NCBI GenBank assembly: GCA_947367855.1
Contig: CANBFE010000004.1
Span: 131,989-195,988, forward strand
Direction of reading: 5' to 3'
Source: an uncultured Lachnospiraceae bacterium
GTDB lineage: Bacteria; Bacillota; Clostridia; Lachnospirales; Lachnospiraceae
Length of the DNA: 64,000 nt
Translations under genes and position numbers: made by a program
Notes under the pieces: generated by a model
Seen by the model: only the letters and a program-made list of their open reading frames with translations
Databases searched by the model: none
What the model was told of the DNA's origin: nothing
Shown here: one piece after another, positions 1-8,394 of the stretch
Position numbering within the stretch: position 1 is the first letter of the stretch
Layout: every line of letters starts with the position of its first letter

Positions 1-1415
1 ATCCGGAGGACAGGAGCCTTCTGGAGGGTGTGTCCACCACGGAATTTATTCGGGAAAAGCTGTCAGGGGACAGGACATTTTATATAAACTACCGGGTTAT
101 GAGGGAAGGAAAACCCACATATATGCAGCTGCGCATTGTGGATGTGGGAAATGAGGATACGGTGTCTCAGGTGGTTTTCGGCTACCGCAATACGGACAGA
201 GAGGTCAGAAGGGACATGGAGCAGAGACAGCTGCTGCTGGAGACGCTGCATGAGGCAAAACTGGCCAACAATGCCAAGAATCTGTTTCTCTCCAATATGT
301 CCCATGATATAAGAACTCCTATGAATGCCATCATGGGTTTTACTGCATTGGCCGGAAAGAATCTGGAAAACCGGGAGAAGATGAAGGAGTACCTGGACAT
401 GATTTCCGCTTCCGGGGAACAGCTTCTGCAGCTGCTGAACGATGTGCTGGAAATCTCGAAGATAGAATCTGCGCAGTTGGAAGTGAAGGAAGGGGAATGC
501 AGTCTCGTCGGTCTGATGCAGCAGCTTCAGAAGGGAATCCTTCTCCGGGCGGAGGCCAGGAAGATTACACTTTCCCTGGATATCTCCCATCTCCGGCATG
601 ATGCCGTATGGGCGGACGGCGAGAAGCTCTGCCAGATTCTTTCCTATTTGTTGGACAATGCGCTGAAGTATACCAGAGAGAAGGGGAAGGTAACCCTCTC
701 CGTCACGGAGCAGGAGGCACTGCAGGATAATTGCTTTGCCTATCAGTTTGTAGTAGAAGATACCGGAATCGGAATCAGCGAGAAGTTTCTGGAGCACATC
801 TTTGATCCCTTTGAGCGGGAAAAAAATACGACTTTCAGCGGGATACACGGCACAGGACTGGGGCTGACAATCACGAAGAAGCTTGTGGACAGAATGGGAG
901 GTACCATTGCTGTGACCAGTGCGCCGGATGAGGGAAGCCGCTTTGTAATCAGACTTCCTCTGCGGGTATCGGAAGCCTGCAGTGAGACCGGAGAGGAAGC
1001 CCGGGCAGCAGAGACAGCCGTAAAGCATAGGGGATCCAGGCGGATTCTGTTGGTGGACGATAATGAGATCAATCTGGAGATTGAAGCAGAGATGCTGAAG
1101 GATTCGGGTTTCACGGTGGAGACTGTCAGGGACGGAAGGGAGGCTTTTGAAAAAATCAGTCAGGCCCGGCCGGGGGAATATGACTTGATTTTAATGGATA
1201 TTCAGATGCCTGTTATGGACGGGTATGAGGCAACCAGGGCCATACGCAGGATCCAGGATCAGGAACTGGCTGGGATTCCCATTATCGCCGTGTCTGCAAA
1301 TGCCTTTGAGGAGGACAGGAGCAGGGCGCTGGAAAGCGGAATGAATGCCCATCTGCCAAAGCCCCTTGACATGGGGCAGCTGCTTGAGGAGATGGGAAAA
1401 TATCTGCAGATGTAA
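1..1415 (+). CDS. Hybrid sensor histidine kinase/response regulator (5' end outside window)
   Basis: Cytoplasmic part of a hybrid kinase that autophosphorylates on His and passes phosphate to its own receiver. The frame is open to the left edge, so the GTG at 30 is probably internal and the sensor part is missing. About 470 residues are visible: end of a PAS-like domain, a short coiled linker, a HisKA H-box (NMSHDIRTPMNAIMGF, His codon 303-305), HATPase motifs DNALKYT, DTGIGIS and GTGLGL, then a C-terminal receiver starting ILLVDDNEIN with phospho-acceptor Asp in LILMDIQMPVMDGYEA. No output domain follows the receiver, so the signal must go to a separate partner. Its trigger cannot be read from this fragment. 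Confidence 0.93.
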   Translation, partial: PEDRSLLEGVSTTEFIREKLSGDRTFYINYRVMREGKPTYMQLRIVDVGNEDTVSQVVFGYRNTDREVRRDMEQRQLLLETLHEAKLANNAKNLFLSNMSHDIRTPMNAIMGFTALAGKNLENREKMKEYLDMISASGEQLLQLLNDVLEISKIESAQLEVKEGECSLVGLMQQLQKGILLRAEARKITLSLDISHLRHDAVWADGEKLCQILSYLLDNALKYTREKGKVTLSVTEQEALQDNCFAYQFVVEDTGIGISEKFLEHIFDPFEREKNTTFSGIHGTGLGLTITKKLVDRMGGTIAVTSAPDEGSRFVIRLPLRVSEACSETGEEARAAETAVKHRGSRRILLVDDNEINLEIEAEMLKDSGFTVETVRDGREAFEKISQARPGEYDLILMDIQMPVMDGYEATRAIRRIQDQELAGIPIIAVSANAFEEDRSRALESGMNAHLPKPLDMGQLLEEMGKYLQM

Positions 1416-1531
1416 TTCGTCCGGCGTTTTTTTCCGGTTCGGACTGTGGGGCTCTGGCCTGGGAAGGCGGTGGGAGACGGCGGCAGGATGGCAGTGGGCG
1501 TGGGATCTGCGGGAGAGGAAGTGGAAGGGAA

Positions 1532-2386
1532 ATGACAGGATTGACCAGGGAATATGAGGATGCGATTCTCTATCACTATACGGATTATCAGGCGTTGGAC
1601 GGCATTCTGCATGAAGCGCAGCTGAGGGTGAACAATGTCCTCAACATGAATGACGCTGCGGAGATGCGCTATTTTATGAGCAGGCTGTGCGATGCGGTGG
1701 CAGGAAGACTGGAAGATGAAGGGGAGGGAAAGCGGGCCGAGGAGGTGCGGGAGCTTTTCCGGGAAGCCCTGAAAAGAGAATTTTTCCGTCCGGCCTATGC
1801 AGCCTGTTTTTCCCTTCACAGGGATGATGCGGCCCAGTGGGAGAGGTACGGAAACAAAGGCAGAGGCGTGTGCATAGCGTTTCAGGGAAGACATCTGCAG
1901 AAAATGGCATTGGGAGCCCTGTCCCTTCAGACCGTTTTCTATCAGGAAGATATGACTACACATAACCTGACGGGCGTGTTTTACCGCCTGGTGAAACGTA
2001 AGGGTGAGCTGTCTGCGGAAAATCCGGATATCCAGAAAGCGCTGAACTATGCCTGGAGCTGTTCCGCAGCATTCAAACATCCCTCTTTTCTGTCAGAGCG
2101 TGAGGTGCGCCTGGTGGTGTCTCCGGCGGTGAAGGGGTATTTTGATATGACTCCCTGCTATCATATCAGCAAGGAACGGATTAAGAAATACTATCCCCTG
2201 GATCTGGCTGCCATGTGCAGGAAGGCCGGGATCGGATGGGAGGAACTGGTGCCGGAGATCATCATCGGGCCGGAATCCACCCAGTCCCAGTCCATTTTGC
2301 AGGATTACCTCCGGGATAACGGCATGGAGGGTCTGGCGGAAAGGGTTTCCATGTCAAACTGTCCTCTGAGAAGGTCTCCCGGCTAA
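1532..2386 (+). CDS. DUF2971 family protein
   Basis: A 284-residue soluble protein resembling DUF2971: an N-terminal YHYTDYQALDGIL segment, then NDAAEMRYF, then a central CFSLHRDDAAQWERYG block followed by GVCIAF, in the order usual for this family. No signal peptide or membrane segment is seen. DUF2971 proteins have no settled biochemical role; they turn up in accessory regions and near defence genes, but nothing here shows such a role. The start is an ATG eight bases behind a GGAAGGG-type ribosome binding site, 116 bases after the kinase gene, so the two could share a transcript. The family call is good, the function is unknown. Confidence 0.75.
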   Translation: MTGLTREYEDAILYHYTDYQALDGILHEAQLRVNNVLNMNDAAEMRYFMSRLCDAVAGRLEDEGEGKRAEEVRELFREALKREFFRPAYAACFSLHRDDAAQWERYGNKGRGVCIAFQGRHLQKMALGALSLQTVFYQEDMTTHNLTGVFYRLVKRKGELSAENPDIQKALNYAWSCSAAFKHPSFLSEREVRLVVSPAVKGYFDMTPCYHISKERIKKYYPLDLAAMCRKAGIGWEELVPEIIIGPESTQSQSILQDYLRDNGMEGLAERVSMSNCPLRRSPG

Positions 2387-2433
2387 GGGGCGGAACCTGG
2401 CAGCAGAAGGGAACAAAAAGGGGGAGTCTGTCA

Positions 2434-3126
2434 ATGGAAGCATGCCGCATTGCCATAATTTCAGATACACACGGCCTTTTGAGGGAGGAAGTAAAAGAGC
2501 GCCTGAAAACCTGTGAGAGGATTCTGCATGCAGGGGATTTTGATAAACCGGAGATTCTGAGACAGCTTGAGGAAATCCGCCCGGTCTGCGCAGTGCGCGG
2601 TAATGTGGATAAAGGCTGGGCAGAACACCTTCCGGCAGAACAGGAGATTACCCTGGCCGGATTTCGGATATATATGATTCATAACCGGAAAAATATTTCC
2701 CGGGAACTGTCCGGCGTGGATATAGTGGTCTGCGGACATTCCCACAGATACGGGGAAAAACGGGAAGACGGAATCCTGTACCTGAATCCCGGCAGCTGCG
2801 GCCCCAGGCGTTTCCGGCTTCCCATCACCATGATGATAGTCACGCTGTATCCAGGGGAACATCGTGTGAAAACAGAAAGAATTGAATGGGACTGCAGGGC
2901 TCCGGAACCTCCGGCGGAGAAGGATCTGCACAAACTGGTGAAGACCATTATAAAGGAAGTGCGGTCCGGAAGGACAGTGGAAGAGATTGCAGCCAGAAAC
3001 CATGTGGAGGAGGAACTGGCGGAACAGATATGCAGGTTTTACCTGACGCATCCGGGTGTGGACGTGGACGGAATTCTGAACAGAATGGAACTGCGGTCCC
3101 GTTCTGAAAAAATTCCGCATTCATAA
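2434..3126 (+). CDS. YfcE/MJ0936-type metallophosphoesterase with C-terminal helical extension
   Basis: Calcineurin-like phosphodiesterase with all metal-ligand blocks of the YfcE group: ISDTHG at the N-terminus, HAGDFD, VRGNVD, a single His in MIHNRK, VCGHSHRYG and LNPGSCGPRR. Enzymes of this group hydrolyse phosphodiesters with Mn or related metals; the natural substrate is usually unknown. The core ends near residue 160. The remaining 70 residues (TVEEIAARNHVEEELAEQIC and onward) look like a small helix-turn-helix-like bundle that ordinary YfcE proteins of about 160-185 residues lack. It lies 47 bases after the DUF2971 gene with a GGGGGAG ribosome binding site. Confidence 0.85.
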   Translation: MEACRIAIISDTHGLLREEVKERLKTCERILHAGDFDKPEILRQLEEIRPVCAVRGNVDKGWAEHLPAEQEITLAGFRIYMIHNRKNISRELSGVDIVVCGHSHRYGEKREDGILYLNPGSCGPRRFRLPITMMIVTLYPGEHRVKTERIEWDCRAPEPPAEKDLHKLVKTIIKEVRSGRTVEEIAARNHVEEELAEQICRFYLTHPGVDVDGILNRMELRSRSEKIPHS

Positions 3127-3318
3127 ATAAAAGTATATTATCGGTTGGACGAGACATAATAAGGTAGTGCCGTGATTCCATAAGAAGCAGAGGGCGCCGG
3201 AAGCTGCAGAGCCTGAGAGAGGAATCGCACGGCTCCGAAAAACGGACAGAAAGGACGGGCCTGTGATGCCGGAAATGCTTTTCCGAAAATGCTCCGGATG
3301 CGGGCCGGGAAGGAGATT

Positions 3319-3753
3319 ATGGTTAATTCAGATACGGTAAAACTACTGCAGGAATGTGATGCGGGAACCAAGATGGCGGTCAGGTCAATCAATGAAGTGA
3401 TTGATAATGTCCGCAATTCCGATATGAAGCAGCTGCTCCGGGAGAGCAGAAATCATCATGAGAAACTGGGGAACGAAATTCATTCTCTTCTGAATGAATA
3501 CGGAATGGAAGAGAAGGATCCGACACCCGTTGCAAAAGGCATGTCCTGGATGAAGACGAACATGAAAATGAGCATGGACAACAGCGATTCCACAGTGGCT
3601 GATCTTATCACAGACGGATGCAATATGGGAGTTAAAACCCTGAACAGGTACCTCAATGAATACAGGACGGCGGATCATAAGTCAAAAGATATCGGTACGA
3701 AACTGATTTCTATTGAAGAGAAGCTCTGCAGTGATCTGGAGCAGTATCTGTAG
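3319..3753 (+). CDS. Small helical protein, DUF2383-like
   Basis: A 144-residue, almost entirely helical, Met-rich protein. The ATG at 3319 is preferred over one at 3289 because GGGAAGGAG sits just upstream. Two helical pairs are visible, with acidic and His residues spaced along the first pair (DAGTKMAVRSINEVIDN, then SRNHHEKLGNEIHSLLNEYG) and again in the second (TVADLITDGCNMGVKTLNRY). This pattern resembles the ferritin-like four-helix bundles called DUF2383. Whether it binds metal is not known. The distance to the flanking genes suggests its own transcript. The call is by pattern only. Confidence 0.55.
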   Translation: MVNSDTVKLLQECDAGTKMAVRSINEVIDNVRNSDMKQLLRESRNHHEKLGNEIHSLLNEYGMEEKDPTPVAKGMSWMKTNMKMSMDNSDSTVADLITDGCNMGVKTLNRYLNEYRTADHKSKDIGTKLISIEEKLCSDLEQYL

Positions 3754-3768
3754 GCTGTTTTTGGGGGA

Positions 3769-3816
3769 CGCCGCTCCTGTGAACTGCAGAGCAGCTGCAG
3801 GGCAGGCGGAGCGGCG
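3769..3816 (+). other. Strong hairpin between helical-protein and NUDIX genes
   Basis: Perfect 9-bp arms CGCCGCTCC (3769-3777) and GGAGCGGCG (3808-3816), with a smaller CTGCAG hairpin inside. No T-run follows on either strand, so it is a poor intrinsic terminator; it may stabilise the upstream transcript's 3' end. Confidence 0.4.
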
Positions 3817-3893
3817 GACTGTCCCGGTGCTGCCGGATTCGCATTGTACATAGAATTTCTGCAGAGCAAATAATCAGGAAGGAGATTTTTTTA

Positions 3894-4562
3894 ATGAAGA
3901 AACAGCAGACTATCAAGAAGGAAGACGTAAATGTCTTATTTGACTCCCCCTATGTGAAGGTGGCGGATCTGCAGTACGGTCCCGGAAAACACTATTATGA
4001 CGCAACCCGCAGGGAAATGGATGACCTGGCTGCGCTGAAGTCCGAAGAGGAATTCCGGAATATGCTGCCGGATGCGGCCAGTTGTTTTGTGATTCTGGAC
4101 AGTCCGGAAGAAGAGCCCAGGCTTTTGCTTTCCTACGAATACCGCTATCCGGCGGGGCGTTTTCTGCTCAGCGTACCGGCGGGACTGATTGATAAGGAAG
4201 ATCTGAATAAACCGGATCCCGTTCTGGTCACCGCAGTCCGGGAGATTCGGGAGGAGACGGGCCTGGAAATAAAGGACACGGATACTGTGAAGATCGTGAA
4301 TCCGCTTGTGTTTTCTACCCCCGGAATGACGGACGAATGCAATGCCCTGGTGTGCACGGTGCTGCGATCAGCGGATTTGTCTGCACTGTCCCAGGAAGGG
4401 GCCGTGGGCTCAGAGCAGTTCGACGGCTTTGCGCTGCTGACCAAAAAGGCTGCCCGGGAGGCGCTGCGGACGGGACGGGATGAAAGGGGCAATTTCTATC
4501 CCCTGTATACCTGGGCTGCATTGGCTTATTTTGTGTCGGATATGTGGAAGGAAGAAGGGTGA
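3894..4562 (+). CDS. NUDIX hydrolase, ADP-ribose pyrophosphatase type
   Basis: A 222-residue cytoplasmic NUDIX enzyme, probably acting on ADP-ribose or a similar nucleoside diphosphate linked to another group. The NUDIX box is recognisable as a Gly/Leu-rich strand (VPAGLIDKED) leading to AVREIREETGLEI, whose REIREE supplies the Mg-binding glutamates. The box is longer than the canonical spacing by several residues (DLNKPDPVL). The N-terminal half has the YRYPAGRFLLSVPAG strand typical of ADP-ribose pyrophosphatases, where the upstream part helps dimerisation. The ATG follows AAGGAGATTT. It is probably monocistronic. The substrate is inferred from family resemblance only. Confidence 0.85.
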   Translation: MKKQQTIKKEDVNVLFDSPYVKVADLQYGPGKHYYDATRREMDDLAALKSEEEFRNMLPDAASCFVILDSPEEEPRLLLSYEYRYPAGRFLLSVPAGLIDKEDLNKPDPVLVTAVREIREETGLEIKDTDTVKIVNPLVFSTPGMTDECNALVCTVLRSADLSALSQEGAVGSEQFDGFALLTKKAAREALRTGRDERGNFYPLYTWAALAYFVSDMWKEEG

Positions 4563-4843
4563 TTGATTGGGCTTTGTTTTCTTAAAATTTCATGAATTTG
4601 AAAAACAGACTGGAAAAGTGCACAAAATTCTGATATGATAAACATATTATATGTGAAAAATTCTGAATCCTGTAATTTTATCTCATAAAAATTTCCCTGT
4701 GCAGTGTTTTTTGGTCTATATGGCAGTGAAAGCTGCTTTTGACAGCTGTTCGTCACACTTTGTGGGGGATTGGATCATCTACAGATGATTTGCCGAATGA
4801 GGGAGGCATCAGGAAAAGAAAAACTGAAAAAGAGGTGATGCGG

Positions 4844-6391
4844 ATGAACCAGAAACTGAAAGAAAAGATATTGGAATCCCTGTCCGCCGTGTTGCCCATA
4901 ACGGGAATTGTGCTGCTTTTGAGCATTTTACTGGTACCCGTGGATCTGGGGACAATGGTGATGTTTATTGTGGGCGCCGTCATGCTGGTGATCGGCATGG
5001 GTTTTTTCCAGTTGGGGGCGGAGATGTCCATGACGCCTCTGGGGGAAGGCATCGGCGTTCAGATATCCAAAACCAGGCACATACCTTTGATCTTTCTGAT
5101 CGGTTTTTCCATGGGAGCCATTATCACCATCTCGGAGCCGGATCTTCAGGTTCTGGCGGAGCAGGTACCGTCCATTCCCAACCTGACCCTGATTCTGACC
5201 GTGGCTGTGGGAGTGGGAATGTTTCTGGCGGTGGCTATTTTAAGGATTTTGTTCCAGATCAATCTCTCCACCATATTGATCGGATTGTATCTGGTGCTTA
5301 TCGGAGTTTCCTTCTTTGTATCCAGGGATTTTCTGGCAGTGGCTTTTGACTCCGGCGGTGTGACCACCGGGCCCATGACGGTGCCTTTTATCATGGCAAT
5401 GGGTGTGGGTCTTGCCTCTGTCCGCGGCGACAGAAACGCTTCCAGTGACAGCTTCGGTCTGGTGGCTCTCTCCAGTGTTGGGCCCATTCTGGCAGTGCTG
5501 ATCCTGGGCATGTTCTTCAGTCCCAGCGGGGCGGCGTATTCGGCGGCGGGTGTGGCCCATGTGAGCACCACCAGGGATGTGGTGAAGGAGTTCCTCTTCA
5601 GCATGCCACCCTATGTGAGGGAAGTGCTGATTTCTCTGGTGCCTGTGGCAGGCGTGTTCATTCTGTTTCAGCTGCTGACCCACCGCTATCCCCGCAGGCA
5701 GGTCAAGCGTGTGACTGTGGGTTTTGCTTATACATATATCGGTCTGGTGCTGTTTCTCTGCGGGGTGAACGTGGGCTTTGCCCCGGTGGGTTCCCTGTTG
5801 GGAAATAGGATTGCGTCGGAGTCCTGGCGGTGGCTTCTGGTGCCCATCGGTATGCTCATCGGTTACTATATCGTAAAGGCGGAACCAGCTATCCAGGTGC
5901 TGAACCGTCAGGTGGAAGGGGTTACCAACGGTTCCGTTTCCGCCAAATCCATGAATCTGAGCATGTCTCTGGGCGTTTCCGCCAGTGTGGGCCTGGCTAT
6001 GATCCGGGTGCTGACAGGGCTTCCGATTCACTGGATCGTGATACCGGGATATGTAATTGCGTTAATTATGTCACGGTTTGTGCCAAAGATGTTCGTGGGT
6101 ATCGCTTTTGACTCCGGCGGCGTGGCCAGCGGACCCATGACCACTACATTCCTGCTTCCCCTGAGCATAGGGGCCTGCGAGGCTGTGGGGGGAAATCTGA
6201 TGACGGATGCCTTCGGCGTGGTGGCGTTGGTGGCGCTGACACCGCTGATTGCCATTCAGCTCATGGGAGTCTGGTACCAGTACAAGCTGAATCTGGCAGG
6301 AACCAGTGTGGCACAGGATACGGAAGTATTGGATGTTATGGATGACATCATTGAGTTTGAGGAGGGCAGTGAAGATGGCGGACGAGCATAA
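4844..6391 (+). CDS. Tandem DUF1538 membrane protein
   Basis: A 515-residue polytopic membrane protein made of two related halves. The signature block FDSGGV-x2-GPMT occurs near residue 167 (AFDSGGVTTGPMTVPF) and again near residue 420 (AFDSGGVASGPMTTTF), each followed by a D-x-FG-x-VAL segment. This internal duplication is the DUF1538 family pattern. From memory, two-gene DUF1538 systems have been reported to act as cation/proton antiporters; a transporter role here is inference. The ATG at 4844 is chosen because AGAGGTG precedes it at normal spacing; an upstream ATG at 4739 lacks a ribosome binding site. The last 17 bases overlap the P-II-like gene, which implies translational coupling. Confidence 0.85.
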   Translation: MNQKLKEKILESLSAVLPITGIVLLLSILLVPVDLGTMVMFIVGAVMLVIGMGFFQLGAEMSMTPLGEGIGVQISKTRHIPLIFLIGFSMGAIITISEPDLQVLAEQVPSIPNLTLILTVAVGVGMFLAVAILRILFQINLSTILIGLYLVLIGVSFFVSRDFLAVAFDSGGVTTGPMTVPFIMAMGVGLASVRGDRNASSDSFGLVALSSVGPILAVLILGMFFSPSGAAYSAAGVAHVSTTRDVVKEFLFSMPPYVREVLISLVPVAGVFILFQLLTHRYPRRQVKRVTVGFAYTYIGLVLFLCGVNVGFAPVGSLLGNRIASESWRWLLVPIGMLIGYYIVKAEPAIQVLNRQVEGVTNGSVSAKSMNLSMSLGVSASVGLAMIRVLTGLPIHWIVIPGYVIALIMSRFVPKMFVGIAFDSGGVASGPMTTTFLLPLSIGACEAVGGNLMTDAFGVVALVALTPLIAIQLMGVWYQYKLNLAGTSVAQDTEVLDVMDDIIEFEEGSEDGGRA

Positions 6392-7070
6392 AAAGATTGC
6401 TTTTCGAATGTTGTTCCTGATCGCCACACCGAAACTGGTGAATAAGGCGTTGGGAGTGTTCAAGGAAGGAAATGTCCCCATGCAGTATAGTTTTCATGCC
6501 CAGGGGACAGCGACCAGCGACGTCATGGACATGCTTGGACTGGACGGCGTGGACAAGAATATTCTGATGAGCATGATGCCCAGGGATTTTGCGGACGAAA
6601 TGCTCCGAAAGCTGCGGAAAAAACTGCATCTGGGCATGCCCAATACCGGCATTGCCTTTACGGTGCTCATGTCCGGCGGTAGCGGCCATCTGGTTCAGAT
6701 GGTGGAGAATCTGGAACCGGAAGAGAGCAAAAAATCATTGGAGAGGAATGAGGCGGATATGGCAGATCATGAATACAGTATGATCATGGCGATCGTAAAC
6801 CAGGGATTCAGCGAGGATGTGATGAATGCGGCCAGACCCAAGGGAGCCTCCGGGGGCACCGTTTTTCACAGCAGACGCATCGGGAGCCAGGAGGCCATGA
6901 AATTCTGGAAGATCAGCGTGCAGGAAGAACGGGAAGTAGTCATTATTCTGGCCACAAAGGAAGACAAACTGGCCATCATGCAGGAGATCGGCAGGCAGTG
7001 CGGCATGCAGAGTAAGGCTCAGGGTGTGGTGATGTCCCTGCCTGTGGACGGGATTGTGGGTCTGGACTGA
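6375..7070 (+). CDS. P-II-like regulatory protein coupled to the DUF1538 gene
   Basis: A 231-residue soluble protein. Its second half has a P-II fold pattern: an N-terminal strand (YSMIMAIVNQG), AARPKGASGGTVFHSRRIG matching the P-II helix and T-loop base, EEREVVIILA, and a C-terminal GVVMSLPVDGIVGL. The first half looks like a more diverged copy (RMLFLIATPKLVNKALGVF, later PNTGIAFTVLMSG), so the chain may be two P-II-like units in tandem. P-II proteins bind nucleotides or small metabolites and block or open a partner, often a membrane transporter. It overlaps the DUF1538 gene by 17 bases, making that transporter the obvious partner. The start at 6375 is taken from this overlap; an upstream ATG at 6306 lies deep inside the DUF1538 gene. 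Confidence 0.8.
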   Translation: MADEHKKIAFRMLFLIATPKLVNKALGVFKEGNVPMQYSFHAQGTATSDVMDMLGLDGVDKNILMSMMPRDFADEMLRKLRKKLHLGMPNTGIAFTVLMSGGSGHLVQMVENLEPEESKKSLERNEADMADHEYSMIMAIVNQGFSEDVMNAARPKGASGGTVFHSRRIGSQEAMKFWKISVQEEREVVIILATKEDKLAIMQEIGRQCGMQSKAQGVVMSLPVDGIVGLD

Positions 7071-7135
7071 CGACGGGACACATGGGGGCTTTTTACCCGT
7101 TATTGGCGTAACTGTTCAGGCAGGGGGCATGAATG

Positions 7136-7876
7136 TCACTCATTGGCCTCATAGAGATAAGACTGTCCCTTTTTCCCTACCCTTGTTACCGTATCCAGGT
7201 GAAACAGGATATTCAGCACCACCTGGGCCAGGGAAAGGGGGATGCGGGCTGCCTTTGCGAAATCCCTGGAAGTGAAGGCGCCCTCCAGTTCAAGGGGAAC
7301 AAACTGCAGGAAATCCCGGGGCTCGTAAAGCTCGATCTCCTGCACCAGTTCTGTGGGAATGCGGTCATAACGGCTTGCGCCTTTCTTTTTATCTTTGCTC
7401 CAGCCATTCAGCAGCTTATATTCTTCCATATCCATAAGAACCAGGCGCAGGCGCAGGTTCGGATTCTTCAGGAACATTTTGATTTTGTACAGTTCCGGAA
7501 AAACCACATAGGGTGTACCTTTCCGGGGGGACTTCCGCTTCCTGCTCAGGGTGCCGGTGTCTTCGTCGATCCAGATAATCCACTTTTCCCGGGGAATGGG
7601 GTACACAATGGTCACCGGGTACAGGGGCAGGAATGCGGTGAGTTTTCCCCGCATTTTATCAAACTGCCTGGTCTGGATCTCAATGATCTCCCCGTTGGCA
7701 AAGATATCCGCCACATAATTCTCAATGGGAATTTCCTGACGGTCTTCGTCTGGTTCATAATAATTCTTCAGAATGGCATGGACGGTTTTCTCCGACAGTG
7801 TACCAATGCCCAGGCGCTGTCTGTCGATTCCGATCACTTTTCTTTTTGCATTTTCAAAGGCTCTTTGGTCCGGCAT
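7136..7876 (-). CDS. Unrecognised protein with PD-(D/E)XK-like core and C-terminal winged helix
   Basis: A 246-residue soluble protein that I cannot name. The segment ENYVADIFANGEIIEIQT, followed by FDKMRGKLTAFLPLYPVTIVYPI, has the D-x(n)-E-x-Q strand layout of the restriction-endonuclease-like fold, with a second strand after it. A basic middle (KRKSPRKGTP) and a C-terminal block (GAFTSRDFAKAARIPLSLAQ, ending in RVGKKGQSYLYE) look like a winged helix that could read DNA. The start follows GGAAAAGGTAG at normal spacing. It is convergent with the P-II-like gene and has no partner gene. A DNA-acting nuclease role is only a fold-level guess. Confidence 0.55.
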   Translation of the reverse strand: MPDQRAFENAKRKVIGIDRQRLGIGTLSEKTVHAILKNYYEPDEDRQEIPIENYVADIFANGEIIEIQTRQFDKMRGKLTAFLPLYPVTIVYPIPREKWIIWIDEDTGTLSRKRKSPRKGTPYVVFPELYKIKMFLKNPNLRLRLVLMDMEEYKLLNGWSKDKKKGASRYDRIPTELVQEIELYEPRDFLQFVPLELEGAFTSRDFAKAARIPLSLAQVVLNILFHLDTVTRVGKKGQSYLYEANE

Positions 7877-8154
7877 GGGGCTTGTCTTCTACCTTTTCCT
7901 TTCAGAAGTCAGAACAGGGGCTAAGTTGAGCTGGCTATTCTTAAAGATTGCTGCTCTTCACGGCTGCGCCGTTCCTTGTGACAGAAACTACCTGTGAACG
8001 GCAACTAAAGTTTACCATACTTTGGAATTTACAGCAACAGGGTGTTCCAGGCTGCCTGGAGCTTTGGTGCACCATGAAAATATAATAGCTTACCAGGGGA
8101 GCCAATGGGGCGATTATGTCAGCTGCCGGACACTAAGGAAGGGAGCTGGTGCCA

Positions 8155-8241
8155 ATGGTTACATACTCTGATTTGATTCAGTTTGTAATTATGCTTTGTG
8201 CTGTGATAACTCTTGTTGTATACATTGCACGCAAAAAATAG
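8155..8241 (+). CDS. 28-residue holin-like toxin, candidate type I toxin
   Basis: A tiny ORF of 28 codons behind a very strong ribosome binding site (GGAAGGGAG at 8137-8145, nine bases before the ATG). The peptide has a short polar start (MVTYSDL), one hydrophobic helix of about 17 residues and a basic tail (ARKK). That is the layout of the small Firmicutes peptides annotated as putative holin-like toxins and related to the TxpA/BsrG type I toxins. A TATAAT at 8081-8086 could be its -10, but no good -35 is seen. The stop codon lies inside a bidirectional terminator shared with a convergent antisense RNA. Toxicity is inferred from layout and context. Confidence 0.65.
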   Translation: MVTYSDLIQFVIMLCAVITLVVYIARKK

Positions 8242-8327
8242 CGCCCTCGCTCTGGTAAAGTAAGGCGCTATTTTGCACTAATAATTTGCCGGCGGCTAGC
8301 TGTACTCTAGCCATTGGCTCTCTTGAT
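8232..8327 (-). ncRNA. Candidate antisense antitoxin RNA (RatA-like arrangement)
   Basis: A near-consensus promoter on the minus strand (8334-8362) should start a transcript around 8327. It runs about 95 bases to a hairpin with a six-base T tail at 8233-8238 and so covers the last codons and 3' end of the 28-residue toxin mRNA. Convergent transcription with 3' overlap is how TxpA/RatA and BsrG/SR4 work, where the antisense RNA blocks or degrades the toxin message. No ORF is apparent in this RNA. The exact ends are inferred. Confidence 0.6.
8233..8276. terminator. Bidirectional terminator shared by toxin and antisense RNA
   Basis: Perfect 11-bp arms AAAATAGCGCC (8235-8245) and GGCGCTATTTT (8264-8274). 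The flanking A and T runs make it work in both directions; the minus-strand T tail is the longer one. Confidence 0.75.
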
Positions 8328-8333
8328 AAGCAT

Positions 8334-8362
8334 ATTATATCCCATTCAGACAGAACCGTCAA
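8334..8362 (-). promoter_or_regulatory. Near-consensus promoter of the antisense RNA
   Basis: On the minus strand TTGACG (complement of 8357-8362) is followed after exactly 17 bases by TATAAT (complement of 8334-8339). It is one of the best sigma-A-type promoters in the window and drives no protein gene, which supports an RNA product. Confidence 0.7.
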
Positions 8363-8394
8363 GCAAAAAAACGGCTCTTGCAAGGTAAACGTTG

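Noticed and set aside
63..1028. Long minus-strand ORF opposite the hybrid kinase
   Set aside because: Translation has no recognisable motifs, no ribosome binding site, and lies fully opposite a gene with clear kinase and receiver motifs.
3185..3245. TPP-riboswitch-like CTGAGAG string before the helical-protein gene
   Set aside because: The second conserved block (ACCTGA-type) and the P1 closing stem are missing.
5240..6031. Minus-strand His-rich ORF opposite the DUF1538 gene
   Set aside because: His-rich composition is what the reverse frame of a Gly/Val-rich membrane gene gives; there is no start signal.
7133..7924. Plus-strand ORF of 263 codons
   Set aside because: It mirrors the minus-strand gene at 7136-7876, which has a proper start and domain pattern; the plus reading is low in complexity and lacks a ribosome binding site.
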